Assembly (NCBI GenBank): GCA_030141605.1
Contig: JAQGDQ010000258.1
Coordinates: 258,000-321,999, forward strand
Direction: 5' to 3'
Length of the DNA: 64,000 nt
DNA from: Tubiluchus corallicola
Lineage: Eukaryota; Priapulida; Priapulimorpha; Priapulimorphida; Tubiluchidae
Under the pieces are notes generated by a model. That model was not told where the DNA came from, did not search any database, and saw nothing but the letters and a program-made list of their open reading frames with translations. The translations under genes were made by a program, and so were the position numbers. Shown piece by piece: positions 53,801 through 64,000 of the stretch. How positions within the stretch are numbered: position 1 is the stretch's first letter; each line of letters opens with the position of its first letter.

Positions 53801-54917
53801 AGAAAAGCAGTACGCCAGTTATTATGCAATTAAAAGCAAAATGTTTTTATAAGATTGCTCGAAGCTGATATAATGTAGTCAGCAGTGAATCTAATAGTGT
53901 ACCCTATTGCATACGCCGCTAGCAAATTTACTGCATATGTTATGCAAATGCTAAGCACCGATACGCAGGCTTATTACAAGCTGGGGGTCCAGGCAAAATA
54001 CTAGGCACGCATTTTCTTCTTTTTTTCAGAGAGAAAATATTATAATCAGTTGGACACTTTGTTGCACGTTATTTATGAGGTTTCTAATTGGTATTTGTGA
54101 CTTACCTAGAGCTATGTAATATAAGTACGACGTCAAGTCCCAGAATTGGCCACATATATATCCGCCGACGCTGCACTGTTATCGGTAGAATAACGTGCAG
54201 CAATATGGCAGTTCTATCATATTCAATCTTGGCTTCATTGTGTGCTTGGCTTCACGGAATTCTGTGCCCAATATAATAATCGTGAAAAACTATTAGAATG
54301 CCGATAAATAGTGTTGCAAATCTTAGTCTGTATAAATACTTTGTCTTTTTTGGTAAAACATTATTGAAAGGTAAAATTAAGAGTCTGGCAAAATTAATGA
54401 AAACGATATTGTGAATGTTGATCGTTTTTCATCACCTTAGGCATCCGTCTATTTTAACTAAATAAACAATGCCTTAACTTGTTTTTGTTAAAATTTTCTC
54501 TACAAATAGAGGGATTGTAAATAGCATTTCAAGTAAAGATTTATTATTATTCTGTGCCCAGTATAAACCAAGTTTTAGATTTACTACAGTGTGCAGACTC
54601 TGAACCCAACATTATGCAAACAACATCTGCAACTACAGAAAACGAACTTTCACGGTGCACAACAATAAATTTGCTGCTAGACAGTCTCTTGCTTTTGCAC
54701 CTCTGCTGTTGATTTTGACACTTACGTGGAATAAACTTGACATTGATCATTTAGCGTCTGCAAGTAATATTAACTCATCTGTCCAGGTTGATAAAGAGAT
54801 TTTTGTAATAAGGGCGCATTCTCAAGCATCAGATTCTACTAACCAATAGCCACCATTTGATTACTTGCAAGAACTTGTTACGTATAATGAAGATAACCAA
54901 CTGCAATGTTCTTTTTC
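50835..54917. other. AT-rich intergenic DNA upstream of the DH31 gene
   Basis: The 132-codon frame at 51545-51943 is open but unrecognised, with no splice context. The stretch just before 54920 should contain the 5' exon and promoter of the DH31 gene, because the first coding exon begins right after an acceptor. I could not locate that upstream exon. Confidence 0.4.
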
Positions 54918-54919
54918 AG

Positions 54920-55002
54920 ATGCAGTCAAATTCTCGTGTACCAGGACTTTTTGTTTTCATGATGTGCTTATTATTACCATTAATAACGGCTTCAGAAACA
55001 AG
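54920..55002 (+). CDS. Dh31: DH31 exon 1: signal peptide
   Basis: A CTTTTTCAG acceptor at 54911-54919 abuts the ATG directly, so at least one non-coding exon lies upstream. The exon reads [20 protein letters not shown]... to ASET, a hydrophobic signal core with likely cleavage after TA or TAS. It ends with two bases (AG) before the consensus donor GTGAGTG at 55003. Confidence 0.88.
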
Positions 55003-58000
55003 GTGAGTGTAAATTAACTCTGGGATATTTGTTAGTTCTATGTTTGTTTATGGAAAAATTCCCGGCTGGAGCTCAATTTTTATTCAATGAAACAACGTCA
55101 TTATTTCACATTCTCAATTTATTTTGTTCGAGATAAACTATGTAGAAGCATAAGCAATAAAGTAAGTATGAGAACGCTCAGGAAAAATGAACTAAATTGG
55201 GAATTAAACCCTGAAACGGGTAGGTCATGTTCTGAGGGTTACTGGACAGTTCATTTATCAAAGCTTTCCAAAAATCAATTCAGCCAGACAAAAACCAAAC
55301 AATTTCTTCAGAGAATGGATTTTGTGCAAAAATGCCATGCTTCATTTGAACACTAAGAACAATTGTTCATTTTGGAGATCAAAGAACTGATCTTGTTACG
55401 TGAATGTGGATACCGGACAGTATAGTGCCGGAAAAAATTAAGTAATTAACTAAGAACTTTTCACGAAAAGTTGATCATCACTGAATGAGCAAATGAGTGA
55501 GTGAGTGAGTAAATAAATGATAGAATGTGCAGTTGGCTAAAAGGAATTATCAATTAATTAAATGGTAGATAATTATTAAGAAAATACCAGTGTAAGGGTA
55601 CAAATATGAAGTAAGATACTAGAAATATGGTCATTATTGGTTTCTAATTATTTAAAATTCCCACAATTTAAACAATAGAAAGACACGATGTTTCAGACCG
55701 CCACTGCGCTTCCAACACAGTATCACAGAAAGACATTAAAAGTAATGGAAGGAATAAACAAAACCCCACACAATTTACATACCCTAAGCCTCACCGAACC
55801 CCTAACCATAACCCTGACCCTAATCCTATGACTAATCCCAACAGCTCACCTAACCCTGATCCTAACCATAATTCTAATCCGCTTCTGGAACCAATTTCTT
55901 GTGTGTGGGGGATTGTTAACTTTAGCCAAGCTGATTTACACTTAAAAATGCCACACTGAAAAAAAGGACACAATCACATACTAAAATCACGGGAGGTACA
56001 ATAAATAAACACTGGAAAAGCACAGAACCAGAAAACAGTATCATTGGCCACAATTACTGTAACTGGGAGAGAGACAAAAACTTTTGACATGTCTGTAGCA
56101 AAGATCATTAGTTATATAAGCAGGAAAGAGTCATCCTTGTCACTAAGAATCAATTGTCACCATTGGTTTTGCTTCGTTACAGAAATAAGCGTGAAACCGG
56201 TATTTCAGATCCACAGACAACTATCAGAGTCCTTGAAGAACTTATTGACATTATTAAAAGTCAACAAAATGATTTGTAAGTATTTTTTCTCATAGCGATG
56301 ACTCGGAATTCATCAAGAGCATCAGCTTATAATACTTTGTGTTTCTTGTCGATAGATGGAACCACATATCTTATACAACGAACGTATAAGCTCGGGAAAG
56401 ATTTTATAGCACATTTTTTATCATTTATAGAAATTTTTAGGCCCTAAAGATGGTAGGTAGTAGTATCTGGTGTGACTTTAAGTATTTCATTTTCAAGTAA
56501 TTTGCGAAATTGTGATTTTAAATGCTAGAAAATTAAGTGGAATGAAAAGAGAAATGCTATTAAACGGAAAAAGAAGTTGCAGTGAAAAATTATAACAGCG
56601 AAGCTGTTAAGTAGGTGTTTGTTCAATGGACCAAGTTTCGATACTGTCATTGAAAATGTACGTACGCAGCTTTATGCTATCGTACTTTAAGCTCAAATTC
56701 GATGTGTTATCCCTGGGCTACTAGTTTTTTCATTTGAAATACCACAATAATATACCTTCAGAATAGGGATAAACCTCTACCAAAACGTCAGTTGAAAACA
56801 TTACTCTTTGCCCTTTGATGTGGAAACAAATTCTAATTCTCTTGTGGAATGACGAATTTCATGTTTTCTTGTATAGACTATCTCTTGCTTATTCTTGTAG
56901 ATGGCCAACGTCATACATCATTCTGTCATTTTTCAAAACGCTAAGAACGGATTTAACTAAACAAATTTAGGCAGCATCTATCTGCCGCGAACCCTGCTTC
57001 TAACAAATGTAAATCTAATGGAGCAGTTCTGCATGTTTCTGATTATCCCTCGACTTCAACATTCAAAACGGTTATCTGTATGTGCCCTTTTGCTCATTAG
57101 TAGGTAGGGATTGTGCGCCCAGAAACAAATAATGAGCAAGTTTGTGTTACAAGACACCTCTCAGTCTTGTCATGCGTTTCTCTCTCGTTAAGCCTGATTA
57201 AAGTCTTCTCAGACCCGAATTTGCGGAGATGATCAGTTGATTTCTGTAAAATCTTCAGTAAAAATGGGTTGCAGAATGTATCAGGACATATGTTTCAAAT
57301 GAAGCGCATTTCACCCAGAACAGGACTAACTTAACATGACGGATTTGGTTTCAATGTATTAAATAACTTAATTATTCACTTGTGGAATAAAATGTATAAT
57401 GTTGCTCTTAGTAGAGCGTTTTATATTTGTGCACATAATTATGTTGCTATAGTTTAAGAAGTCGCATTCCTGCAAGGAAAAATTACATTCTATTTTGTGG
57501 TTGTATAAACTCTGATGTTTTATATAAGTCTCCATTTATTAAAACTGGCGAAACCTATTATGTGATGAATTTAAGCTGTAAATTTTTAGGCAAGGAGTTT
57601 TAATATGTATTTTAGATTTTAAATTAGTAATGTATAATCTGTTTTATCAATAATTTTTATGTGTGTTGTAAAAATATGTAATATAGTACTATGTGTACTG
57701 AATTAAGTTAAAATTTAAATTAAATTAAAAAGTATTCATTTGAGTAGTCACAGACATGCAATGTTTACTTTTCTTTTGGTCGTCAGTATAAACCTTCTGC
57801 TAGACAAGAAAAGCATGAATTCGAATTCATACAATATTACTAGTGTGTATATCTTTAATCCACCAAAGAGTTTAAGAATCTTTCGCAAAAGTTGACCTAC
57901 TATGTTTCTGTAATTACTGGAATGTATCAGACTTAAACAACAGCGTCAAAGACCAAAATAAGAACAGAATAAAACTAAATTAGCAAGAATATTGCAAAGT

Positions 58001-58906
58001 AAAACAGAAAAAACTGAAATGGTGCACTAAAATGCATAATTAAACAATATGCAATTTCCTGCCTTTTTCACATTTACTTTTTAAATTATGTTAAACAAAC
58101 ATTTTGGAAAAATTTTCTCAAAATTAACTTCGGGCTCTAGATAGCAGCAGAGTAAGCTAATTGGTCTTTCTAATAAAATATTAATGTTTATCGACTTTTT
58201 TCATTCAATTTTGCATTGCCCCGAGTGTCAGCTTTTTCAAAGCTTCCAGAGCAAACAGTGTAAACGTGATTAAATCACGAAAAGCTCATAAAATGTTTGG
58301 TTTAGCAAAAATAACAGAGATAATAGGAATCGGCAGAAACTTGATAATATACAGTTAAATAGCATGTAAACGAGGAAAAGAAGACATCATCATTACAATA
58401 ACTAACAAGTGCTTCGTTCACATCTGTACCACGCTAAAAATTTATCACAAACACAAATCTAGTAGTTGATGCAGAAAAGAGAACAAAATTTATTAGTGCT
58501 TTAAATAATAATTGTGATATGCATCATGTATACATGAAGCGAAGTGAAATTCTATTAGCAGCTTTTGTTAATCTTATAAAGGACGATTTTATCCTCTATA
58601 CCACATTATCAGGAAATCAAGATTAAACAAATCAACTTTCATATGATTATACAAGACATTGTCCATACTTACATGTATGTAAATCTTCAAATTAAAAATT
58701 TAAACTAAATTAATTCAAATTAAATTTTTGAAAAATTGAAAGTGTTAAATAATCTTACAGTGAAACACACGTGTTTTTCTAAATTTGCTATATGAACTAA
58801 CTTAGTATAATGGTACAAATTTTTGATTTTCGTAATGAAATTATTATGTTGTAAATCATATGCCCGTTGTAAATCTGTCGGTAATAAAGTTTAATAATAA
58901 ATGTTA

Positions 58907-58970
<64 letters not shown>

Positions 58971-59471
58971 TTACATTAATATATTAATATTATTATATAT
59001 TACTATTATTATTATTATTATTATTATTATCATTAATAAAGTATATTAATAATAGGAAGAATAACATTATCAACATCAACATTACCTCCATTACTGCCAC
59101 GACTGTCATCATCATCAGGCGCAGCAGCGACAACAGCAACAGCAGCAGCAACGACAACAACAATTGGCTAAAATTTCGCTTATCATGTAAAATCATAGCT
59201 CATGCACTGTTATTGTGCTAATGCTGTTAACAAAACTGAAGCTTATTGCATAACACGTAAAATATTTAGACCACGGTGTACAACCGTACATTTATACGCA
59301 AATTTTTACAATTGAGGATGTGCACTTAGTTCATTAAAATTTCTGTATTTTAGGAGCAAACGAAATGAATTTGGAAGTGGCCTAGCACGGAGTTATTCAG
59401 GAAATCAACTTGCCAAACACCTCCTTGGACTTCAGGCAGCCAATTTTGCAGCCGGACCAGGCCGACGCTAA
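54920..59471 (+). CDS. Dh31: DH31 (calcitonin-like diuretic hormone) precursor, 3-exon gene
   Basis: Exons 54920-55002, 56183-56275 and 59354-59471 join in phase to encode a 97-residue prepropeptide. DH31 is a calcitonin-family neuropeptide that acts on a class B GPCR through cAMP, with roles in fluid secretion, gut motility and sleep in insects. The signal peptide is about residues 1-24, then a spacer with a KR at 30-31, then SKR at 60-62. The mature peptide is at 63-94, followed by GRR and stop. It reads [15 protein letters not shown] then [17 protein letters not shown], to be C-terminally amidated on Pro. It matches the Drosophila DH31 pattern GLAR-YSG-Q-AKH-GL-AANFA-GP, with one extra residue near the N-terminus. 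Like arthropod DH31 it lacks the disulphide ring of vertebrate and molluscan calcitonins. The coding lengths of 83, 93 and 118 bases sum to 294, which is 97 codons plus stop. Confidence 0.94.
55003..56182 (+). other. DH31 intron 1
   Basis: The 1.18-kb intron runs from GTGAGTG to TTCGTTACAG. It contains a telomere-like degenerate repeat at 55790-55880 and a short TGAG tetranucleotide run at 55497-55514. Confidence 0.8.
55790..55880. repeat. Degenerate telomere-like CCCTAA repeat
   Basis: About 90 bases are built from variants of CCTAAC and CCCTAA (CTAACCATAACCCTGACCC and similar). Interstitial arrays of this kind are usually old microsatellites or scars. This one is in DH31 intron 1. Confidence 0.75.
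56183..56275 (+). CDS. Dh31: DH31 exon 2: propeptide spacer
   Basis: The acceptor GCTTCGTTACAG ends at 56182. The first base completes Arg28 with exon 1. The exon encodes [15 protein letters not shown], then a short acidic-hydrophobic helix-like part [15 protein letters not shown], and ends with TT before GTAAGTATTT. KR at residues 30-31 is a first dibasic processing site, so the 32-59 spacer may be released as a separate peptide. Exact splice consensus and phase on both sides support it. Confidence 0.88.
58907..59033. repeat. (AAT)n and (ATT)n in inverted array
   Basis: About 65 bases of AAT units are followed, after TTACATTAATATATTAATAT, by about 30 bases of ATT/TTA units, so the two runs are self-complementary and can form a long AT hairpin. 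Confidence 0.9.
59086..59165. repeat. (CAG/CAA/ACG)n trinucleotide tract
   Basis: Degenerate triplets such as GCAGCAGCGACAACAGCAAC run over about 80 bases inside DH31 intron 2. Confidence 0.7.
59354..59471 (+). CDS. Dh31: DH31 exon 3: mature amidated peptide
   Basis: The acceptor ATTTCTGTATTTTAG ends at 59353. The first base completes Leu59. SKR is the cleavage site before the peptide. The 32-residue peptide runs from Asn63 to Pro94, then Gly95 (amide donor), RR and TAA at 59469-59471. Conserved DH31 positions visible are GLAR, YSG, Q, AKH, GL, AANFA and the C-terminal GP. Compared with Drosophila, Ser replaces Gly before YSG, and Leu-Leu replaces Arg-Met in the middle. Confidence 0.95.
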
Positions 59472-59609
59472 ATTTGTCAAAACAATGACAGAGGAACATA
59501 AATATAGTAAATTCTACTTCATAACCTACGTTAAAAGGATAATTAGTCATTCGCTTTCTACTCACAAAACTAAAGACAGCCATTCAGACAATCAAATTTC
59601 CTTCGGATA

Positions 59610-59690
59610 ATGATGACGTTAATGACGGCGATGATAACAATGACAATGTTGACAACGAAAACGCTGACGACAATGATGGCAGAGTGATCA
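59610..59690. repeat. Degenerate (GAT/GAC)n trinucleotide tract
   Basis: About 80 bases of GATGAC, GACAAC and GACGG triplets lie about 140 bases after the DH31 stop, within its likely 3' UTR. Confidence 0.65.
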
Positions 59691-60129
59691 TGGTGAAGGC
59701 TCTTCGTTGTTTATCGATCAAAAAGCAATCTTCATTATTTTAATATCATGAGAGAAACACAAATTACTTTCTCATTTTCGTAAGTCTGCTATCTCTAGGC
59801 ACTATTGCAACGTGCTTTTATGAGGGTTGTAAGCTTATTATGCACTGATCATTGATTCTCTTAATAAGAACTGAAATGTTTCTGCGGTATTTTAGAATCA
59901 TCGTCGTTTGCGTGGTTAAAACACGGCGTGTCCCACATGCTGATGTCAGGGACACTAGTCCTATCCGCCACCACCAACCATTATGCATCATCTTTCAAAT
60001 GTAGAGTTGTACAGTATTTGCTGAATCTTTTTGCAGTACATCTATCTACGTCGGTAGCTGCCCCTCTCGGCTTTTTTATCGTTTCAAAAGCTTTATTAAT
60101 ACCATAGGAACTCGATGAATATAGTGATG

Positions 60130-60135
60130 AATAAA
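60130..60135 (+). terminator. Candidate poly(A) signal for DH31
   Basis: AATAAA lies about 660 bases after the DH31 stop codon, in the right orientation. Earlier AT-rich variants are possible. Confidence 0.45.
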
Positions 60136-61670
60136 CAAATCAAAATTGCGCGATTACCTACAAAACTTGCTATTTTATTACTTCTTCAATAATAGTTCAT
60201 TAGTTTTAATACTTTTTAGGTAATATGGAGAACTGGCCACTTAAGGACATCATTCAATTTAGCAACGGACAGTGATTCTTCGGTTAATACCATCAGTTAA
60301 ATTTGGAGCAGCACTAAAATAGTGACGCAAGAAATTCATCGACTTGAACCGATAATGTCTCTATATCAGAACTACTGATAAATTAAGAATTATGCATAAA
60401 TTAGAAACTTAGTACAATGTAAAAACAGAAGATTTCTTTTTTTAGACTTATGGCTGAAATCACATTGCTAAGCGAATTAATTTAAATAGATTAAGGTCGG
60501 GAGCATGTCTTCCAATAAAATGTTTATTGAAATATTATGCCTACTACTACGTACTGTTTGCTATGCAGTAAATCGTGGTTGTTGTTGGAAAATGGCAAAA
60601 CGAATTAAACACCATTTCTTCTTTTGTAATTACACACATTGCTGTATATATTGCTTTTCGGTCGTTTTCCTGATTGTTATAATAGCCTAACATTTTGTCA
60701 AACCGCCCAAATTAATTTGCAATCCTGCCCGATAGATGGCACAACGTAACTGCTTATGAGTGCAATGTGCTAACACTGCGCGTGCATAGTGAGTTCACCC
60801 AGTCTGTATCGACTTCAAACTAATTGTCTAGAAAAATGTTTTGTAGTAATTTTTCAATTCATTATTTTGCACAATTTATGTTTTTATTCGCCAATTAATT
60901 ATTTATTTCTGTTAAAACACTAAACCAAACTTTTAACTCATGTTAAATAAAATTTGAATTATTTAGCTTTTTTGTAAGTTTATGTGGTTACTTTTTCGCA
61001 CAAATAAAATTCTCTAAACCGGTTTCACAATGCTAATTGCGAACCATTATGACGTTTCACTTCGTTAGCATTTAGATAAAAAGTTTCAACTGCTATTTAT
61101 TATTAAGCATATTATGTTATAGTTAAAAATCAGTAACTGCTTTTAAGGTAATGCTGTATTTTACAGTGACATCAATGAATACAAGTATTTAATTAATTAC
61201 TTCTATTTAAGTAATTAATTATTTGTGCAATTTAATAAATGCAAGTGAATGTAAGGAAGCCATTATTATCAATTACCATACTTTATTAGATTTCCGTACT
61301 GAACCGGACTGCATGGCAATCTGGATTGCATTCAACGTGCCAACCAGTAATGTGGTAATGCAGTCGATCGTGAGTAGCCTTGCTTTACCGGGCCTGTCTT
61401 AAGGGATAACAGAACATTTCATATTGTGCTGAAATCCATTAAAACATAGTACCTGCAGACAATTGCTTGGAATTTCCACACAGACATATGTATAGTCATT
61501 TATTGCCTATATATGATCATGTCTATATAGACAACCTATCAAGTATTGATTTCTTCACACTAATCAACAATCGATACAATGAATTCAATAAATTTACCGC
61601 TATATGCTGCCGTGAGCGTGCCAAAGGCTTAAAGGATGTGGACAGTTCAACCTACGCTTTTTAGCCTCGC
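60136..61670. other. AT-rich DNA, no gene seen
   Basis: No recognisable exon, RNA gene or transposon was found here. Confidence 0.45.
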
Positions 61671-61895
61671 ATCGAACAAAAGGTTATTTTGACGGTGTAC
61701 TTCTCCTTTTACATTTTTATTAAAATTCTTCTCATTTTAATTAATTTTCTCTAATTATCATTTCTTTAAATTCACCGCTATCACCTTTCTTCCTTTCCGT
61801 CCGTCTTTTTGCGCTTTTTTCTAGCTACTCCTCTTCTTATTTTGTTTTGTTTCGTTATTCCATATTTGCTCTGTCCCCCTTTTTCTCTTTCTTTA

Positions 61896-61926
<31 letters not shown>

Positions 61927-62103
61927 TTCTGTTGTTATATCGTTAATTGTTTTTGTGTTATTGTCGTGTGTCATAATTCAATGTATTTTTTGTATTAATT
62001 TGTGATGTTTGTATGAACGCTGTAAAGTTTGAAAAAACGTTAAATCAAATCCTTTCTCTCTCTTCCTCTCCTTCTCCCCCTCTCTTTCTTTCTCTCTGTG
62101 TCT

Positions 62104-62200
<97 letters not shown>

Positions 62201-62206
62201 TTCTAT
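61671..62206 (+). repeat. Dispersed repeat, copy B (ends in (CT)n)
   Basis: This is the second copy of the dispersed repeat at 48807-49260, in the same orientation and with the same two (CT)n blocks. It starts at ATCGAACAAAAGG and reaches the long (CT)n at 62107-62206. Differences are scattered substitutions, a few small indels (for example an extra CTTCCTTT near 61794) and a much longer terminal (CT)n. Confidence 0.85.
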
Positions 62207-62789
62207 CCCGCTCAATAAAAATCCTAATGAAGACAACCAAAGAACATTCTCACTTTAATGGATTTATTGCTGTATTCATAAAGTTATATGATTCACGGTG
62301 TCAACGAAATAAATCATAAGAAACAGCATAAATTACCTGAGCCTGGGCAGCAAAAATATGGACTCATCTACTATTATAAATGTTATGTTATATGTTATTC
62401 ATGTATAATTTTTATATTGTAACCCAAGGAAATAGCTGTGTGTGTGCATGCGTCTATGTGCTGGTGCGCGTACGTGCAATGTCTGTCTTTAGTGATCGAA
62501 GTTAGTTAACACTGAGCCTAGTCAGCAAATTGATGGTGACTACCAGAAAAACTGCTTTTTTCCTGTCATACAACTCCCGAGCATTGACCTTCTCGAGGGA
62601 GGATGTAGGTATATCTGAATGAAGGAAGACAACCCTGTAGATTAAATGTCACATCTGCATGTGGTGTAGTTAGTTTCTTCTTACGTCACAATCGTCTACA
62701 TTAAATAGACCTGCTAATAAATGCCGAACCCCCGGCTTCGGAGTGTCTAATTGCATGAAAGTAACACATTTGTAGATCTGTATTATTTT
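62207..62789. other. Intergenic DNA, no gene seen
   Basis: The sequence is ordinary composition. A short GT/GC run near 62440-62480 is the only low-complexity piece. Confidence 0.4.
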
Positions 62790-63240
62790 CACAGCAAGAG
62801 CAAGAGCAACAGTAGCAGAGGCAACAACAAAACAACAAGATCGACAACAACAGCGACAACGACTACAACGTTCACAACAACAATGACTACGACAACAAAA
62901 ACAACTACTGGTGTGGGAAGTTCTATCATGGATTGTACCTCGATTTCTCCCTGCAGGATTGTAATATTCTGCAGTGAGTCCTCGAGCAGGATCATCATCA
63001 TCGTCGTCGTCGTTATCGTTATCATCATCGTCATCATCATTATCATCATCGCTATCACTGCCACCATCATCATTGGTGTTGCTGCCACTATTGACAATAT
63101 CGGAGTTGTCATTATTGTCAACATTATCATCAGTTATCATTATCATTATAATTGTTGTCAGAAGTAGATGATTGTCAACTGCACATTAAGGAGCGGCAGT
63201 AGCAGCAGCACCGTCAACAGTAGCATCTTCACTACGAATA
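62790..63240. repeat. Compound trinucleotide repeat region
   Basis: A left part of CAA, CAG, CGA and ACA triplets (about 62793-62910) and a right part of ATC, TCG and CAT triplets (about 62988-63160), then CAG-type triplets to about 63230, give long frames on both strands (Thr-, Ser- or Ile-rich on +, Asp- or Met-rich on -). These frames have no unique domain and are explained by the repeats. The short non-repetitive piece between them (62915-62985) is unrecognised. Confidence 0.75.
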
Positions 63241-63829
63241 TTGGCATAGCAATAATAGTCGCTGTCGCCTTGTTTTTTTGTTGTAGTCATATTGCTGTAA
63301 AATGTAAACTCTTCGCTTATACACGGGCAAACTTTCTATAAACACTGCACAGCTTATACCCTACACATGAAATGTTTCCAAGGTAACTAATATAAGTTTT
63401 TCGGTTAATCTTTTGTTCTTCTTTTCAATGGTCCCAATTTCATGCATCTAGCCTAACTCCTTTAATAACGAAAAAACTCTCAGTAAACTGGGTGAACGAA
63501 ATGTACTTTGCGTATTTTGAAAACTTCAAGGTTAACGCTAATCAATTTCTTACCAAAATCTGATTAACTTGTAACCACGTGGTGTCACCAAATCTAACCT
63601 GACTAACCTTGAACTTTCAGATAAGCTCGCGTGATAAAGATGCATGCCGTTTAGCTTTACATTGTATTTATCAAAAAGTAACACACGCTTTTAGTTTAAA
63701 ATTGGAACGTCACCTTTTGATCAAATGGCTCACATATTTAACACTCTTGGTTTGTTTTTAAAAATGACTGCATGAAAAAGAAAAGATTAAAGTTGCCGTT
63801 TTTTTCTCGTAAAAAGTGAAATATTTTTA

Positions 63830-63990
63830 TGGGAAATGTTTCTTCTCCTCCTCACCTCTTCTTTCATTTTCTTTTTTTTGCTTCCTTCCTTCCTTTCCTT
63901 TCCTTTCTTTGCTTTTTTCATTTCCTTTCTTTCCTTTCGCCTCCTTTCGTTTCGTTTCGTTTCTTCTGTTTCTGTTTTGTTTTTTATTTT
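63830..63990. repeat. Degenerate pyrimidine-rich (TTCC/TTTCC/TTTCG)n tract
   Basis: The last 160 bases are mostly T and C, with changing unit lengths (TTCCTTCC, CCTTTCCTTTC, TTTCGTTTCG). This tract may continue beyond the window. Confidence 0.8.
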
Positions 63991-64000
63991 ACTTTGCCGT

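Larger units (their letters stand above)
56276..59353 (+). other. DH31 intron 2
   Basis: The 3.1-kb intron runs from GTAAGTATTT to TTCTGTATTTTAG. It contains (AAT)n at 58907-58971 facing (TTA)n at 59001-59030, and trinucleotide repeats at 59086-59165. No further exon was recognised. Confidence 0.75.

Noticed and set aside
54655-54849. Hydrophobic 64-codon frame just before the DH31 gene
   Set aside because: It opens with GTG rather than ATG and is not in phase with the DH31 exon. The true signal peptide is at 54920.
62670-63171. Asp-rich, Thr-rich and Met-rich frames up to 158 codons
   Set aside because: Compound trinucleotide repeats keep several frames open on both strands, and unique sequence is minimal.

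Overview
The window is AT-rich nuclear DNA from an invertebrate animal. It has sparse genes, kilobase-scale introns with GT/AG splice sites, AATAAA poly(A) signals and many simple repeats, MITEs, SINE-like pieces and one LINE. A Cys-free DH31-type neuropeptide precursor and a secreted protein with one chitin-binding peritrophin-A domain suggest a protostome, perhaps an arthropod relative. Species cannot be fixed from sequence alone.

Three host genes can be supported. (1) BCAS2/SPF27, a spliceosome (PRP19/NTC complex) subunit, is on the + strand at 5106-5765 with an uninterrupted coding region. (2) A secreted protein of about 1226 residues is on the - strand. Its exons are 27051-27021 (signal peptide), 17620-17402 (six-cysteine chitin-binding domain) and 13701-10271 (a very long disordered, basic, Cys-free tail). 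Phases agree at every junction. (3) A DH31 (calcitonin-like diuretic hormone) precursor is on the + strand, split over three short exons at 54920-55002, 56183-56275 and 59354-59471. It reads as one 97-residue prepropeptide: signal peptide, spacer, KR, a 32-residue peptide, then an amidation and cleavage site GRR and stop. Its exons are too short to stand out as open reading frames and were found by joining splice sites.

The rest is mostly intron, intergenic DNA and repeats. 3.3-3.8 kb is an unusual GC-rich island and 4.2-4.8 kb a G/T-only minisatellite. Intron 2 of the chitin-binding gene carries a tRNA-derived SINE, a hAT MITE with a perfect 8-bp target duplication, and a second MITE. Intron 1 carries a pure 222-bp (AG)n tract, a possible 1.2-kb TIR element and a nested foldback element. 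34.0-37.4 kb holds a four-copy tandem repeat and two further long inverted repeats. 39.8-43.3 kb is a frame-broken CR1/Jockey-like LINE (endonuclease plus reverse transcriptase) with an N-terminal 2A-like motif and a (GT)n tail. 48.8-49.3 kb and 61.7-62.2 kb are two copies of one dispersed repeat ending in (CT)n. 50.4-50.8 kb is a 25-bp minisatellite rich in CCAAT.

The three host genes have no evident shared pathway; this is ordinary animal gene order, not an operon. The most informative items are the hidden DH31 gene, the phase-1 chitin-binding exon joined to a giant disordered exon, and the 2A-bearing LINE.
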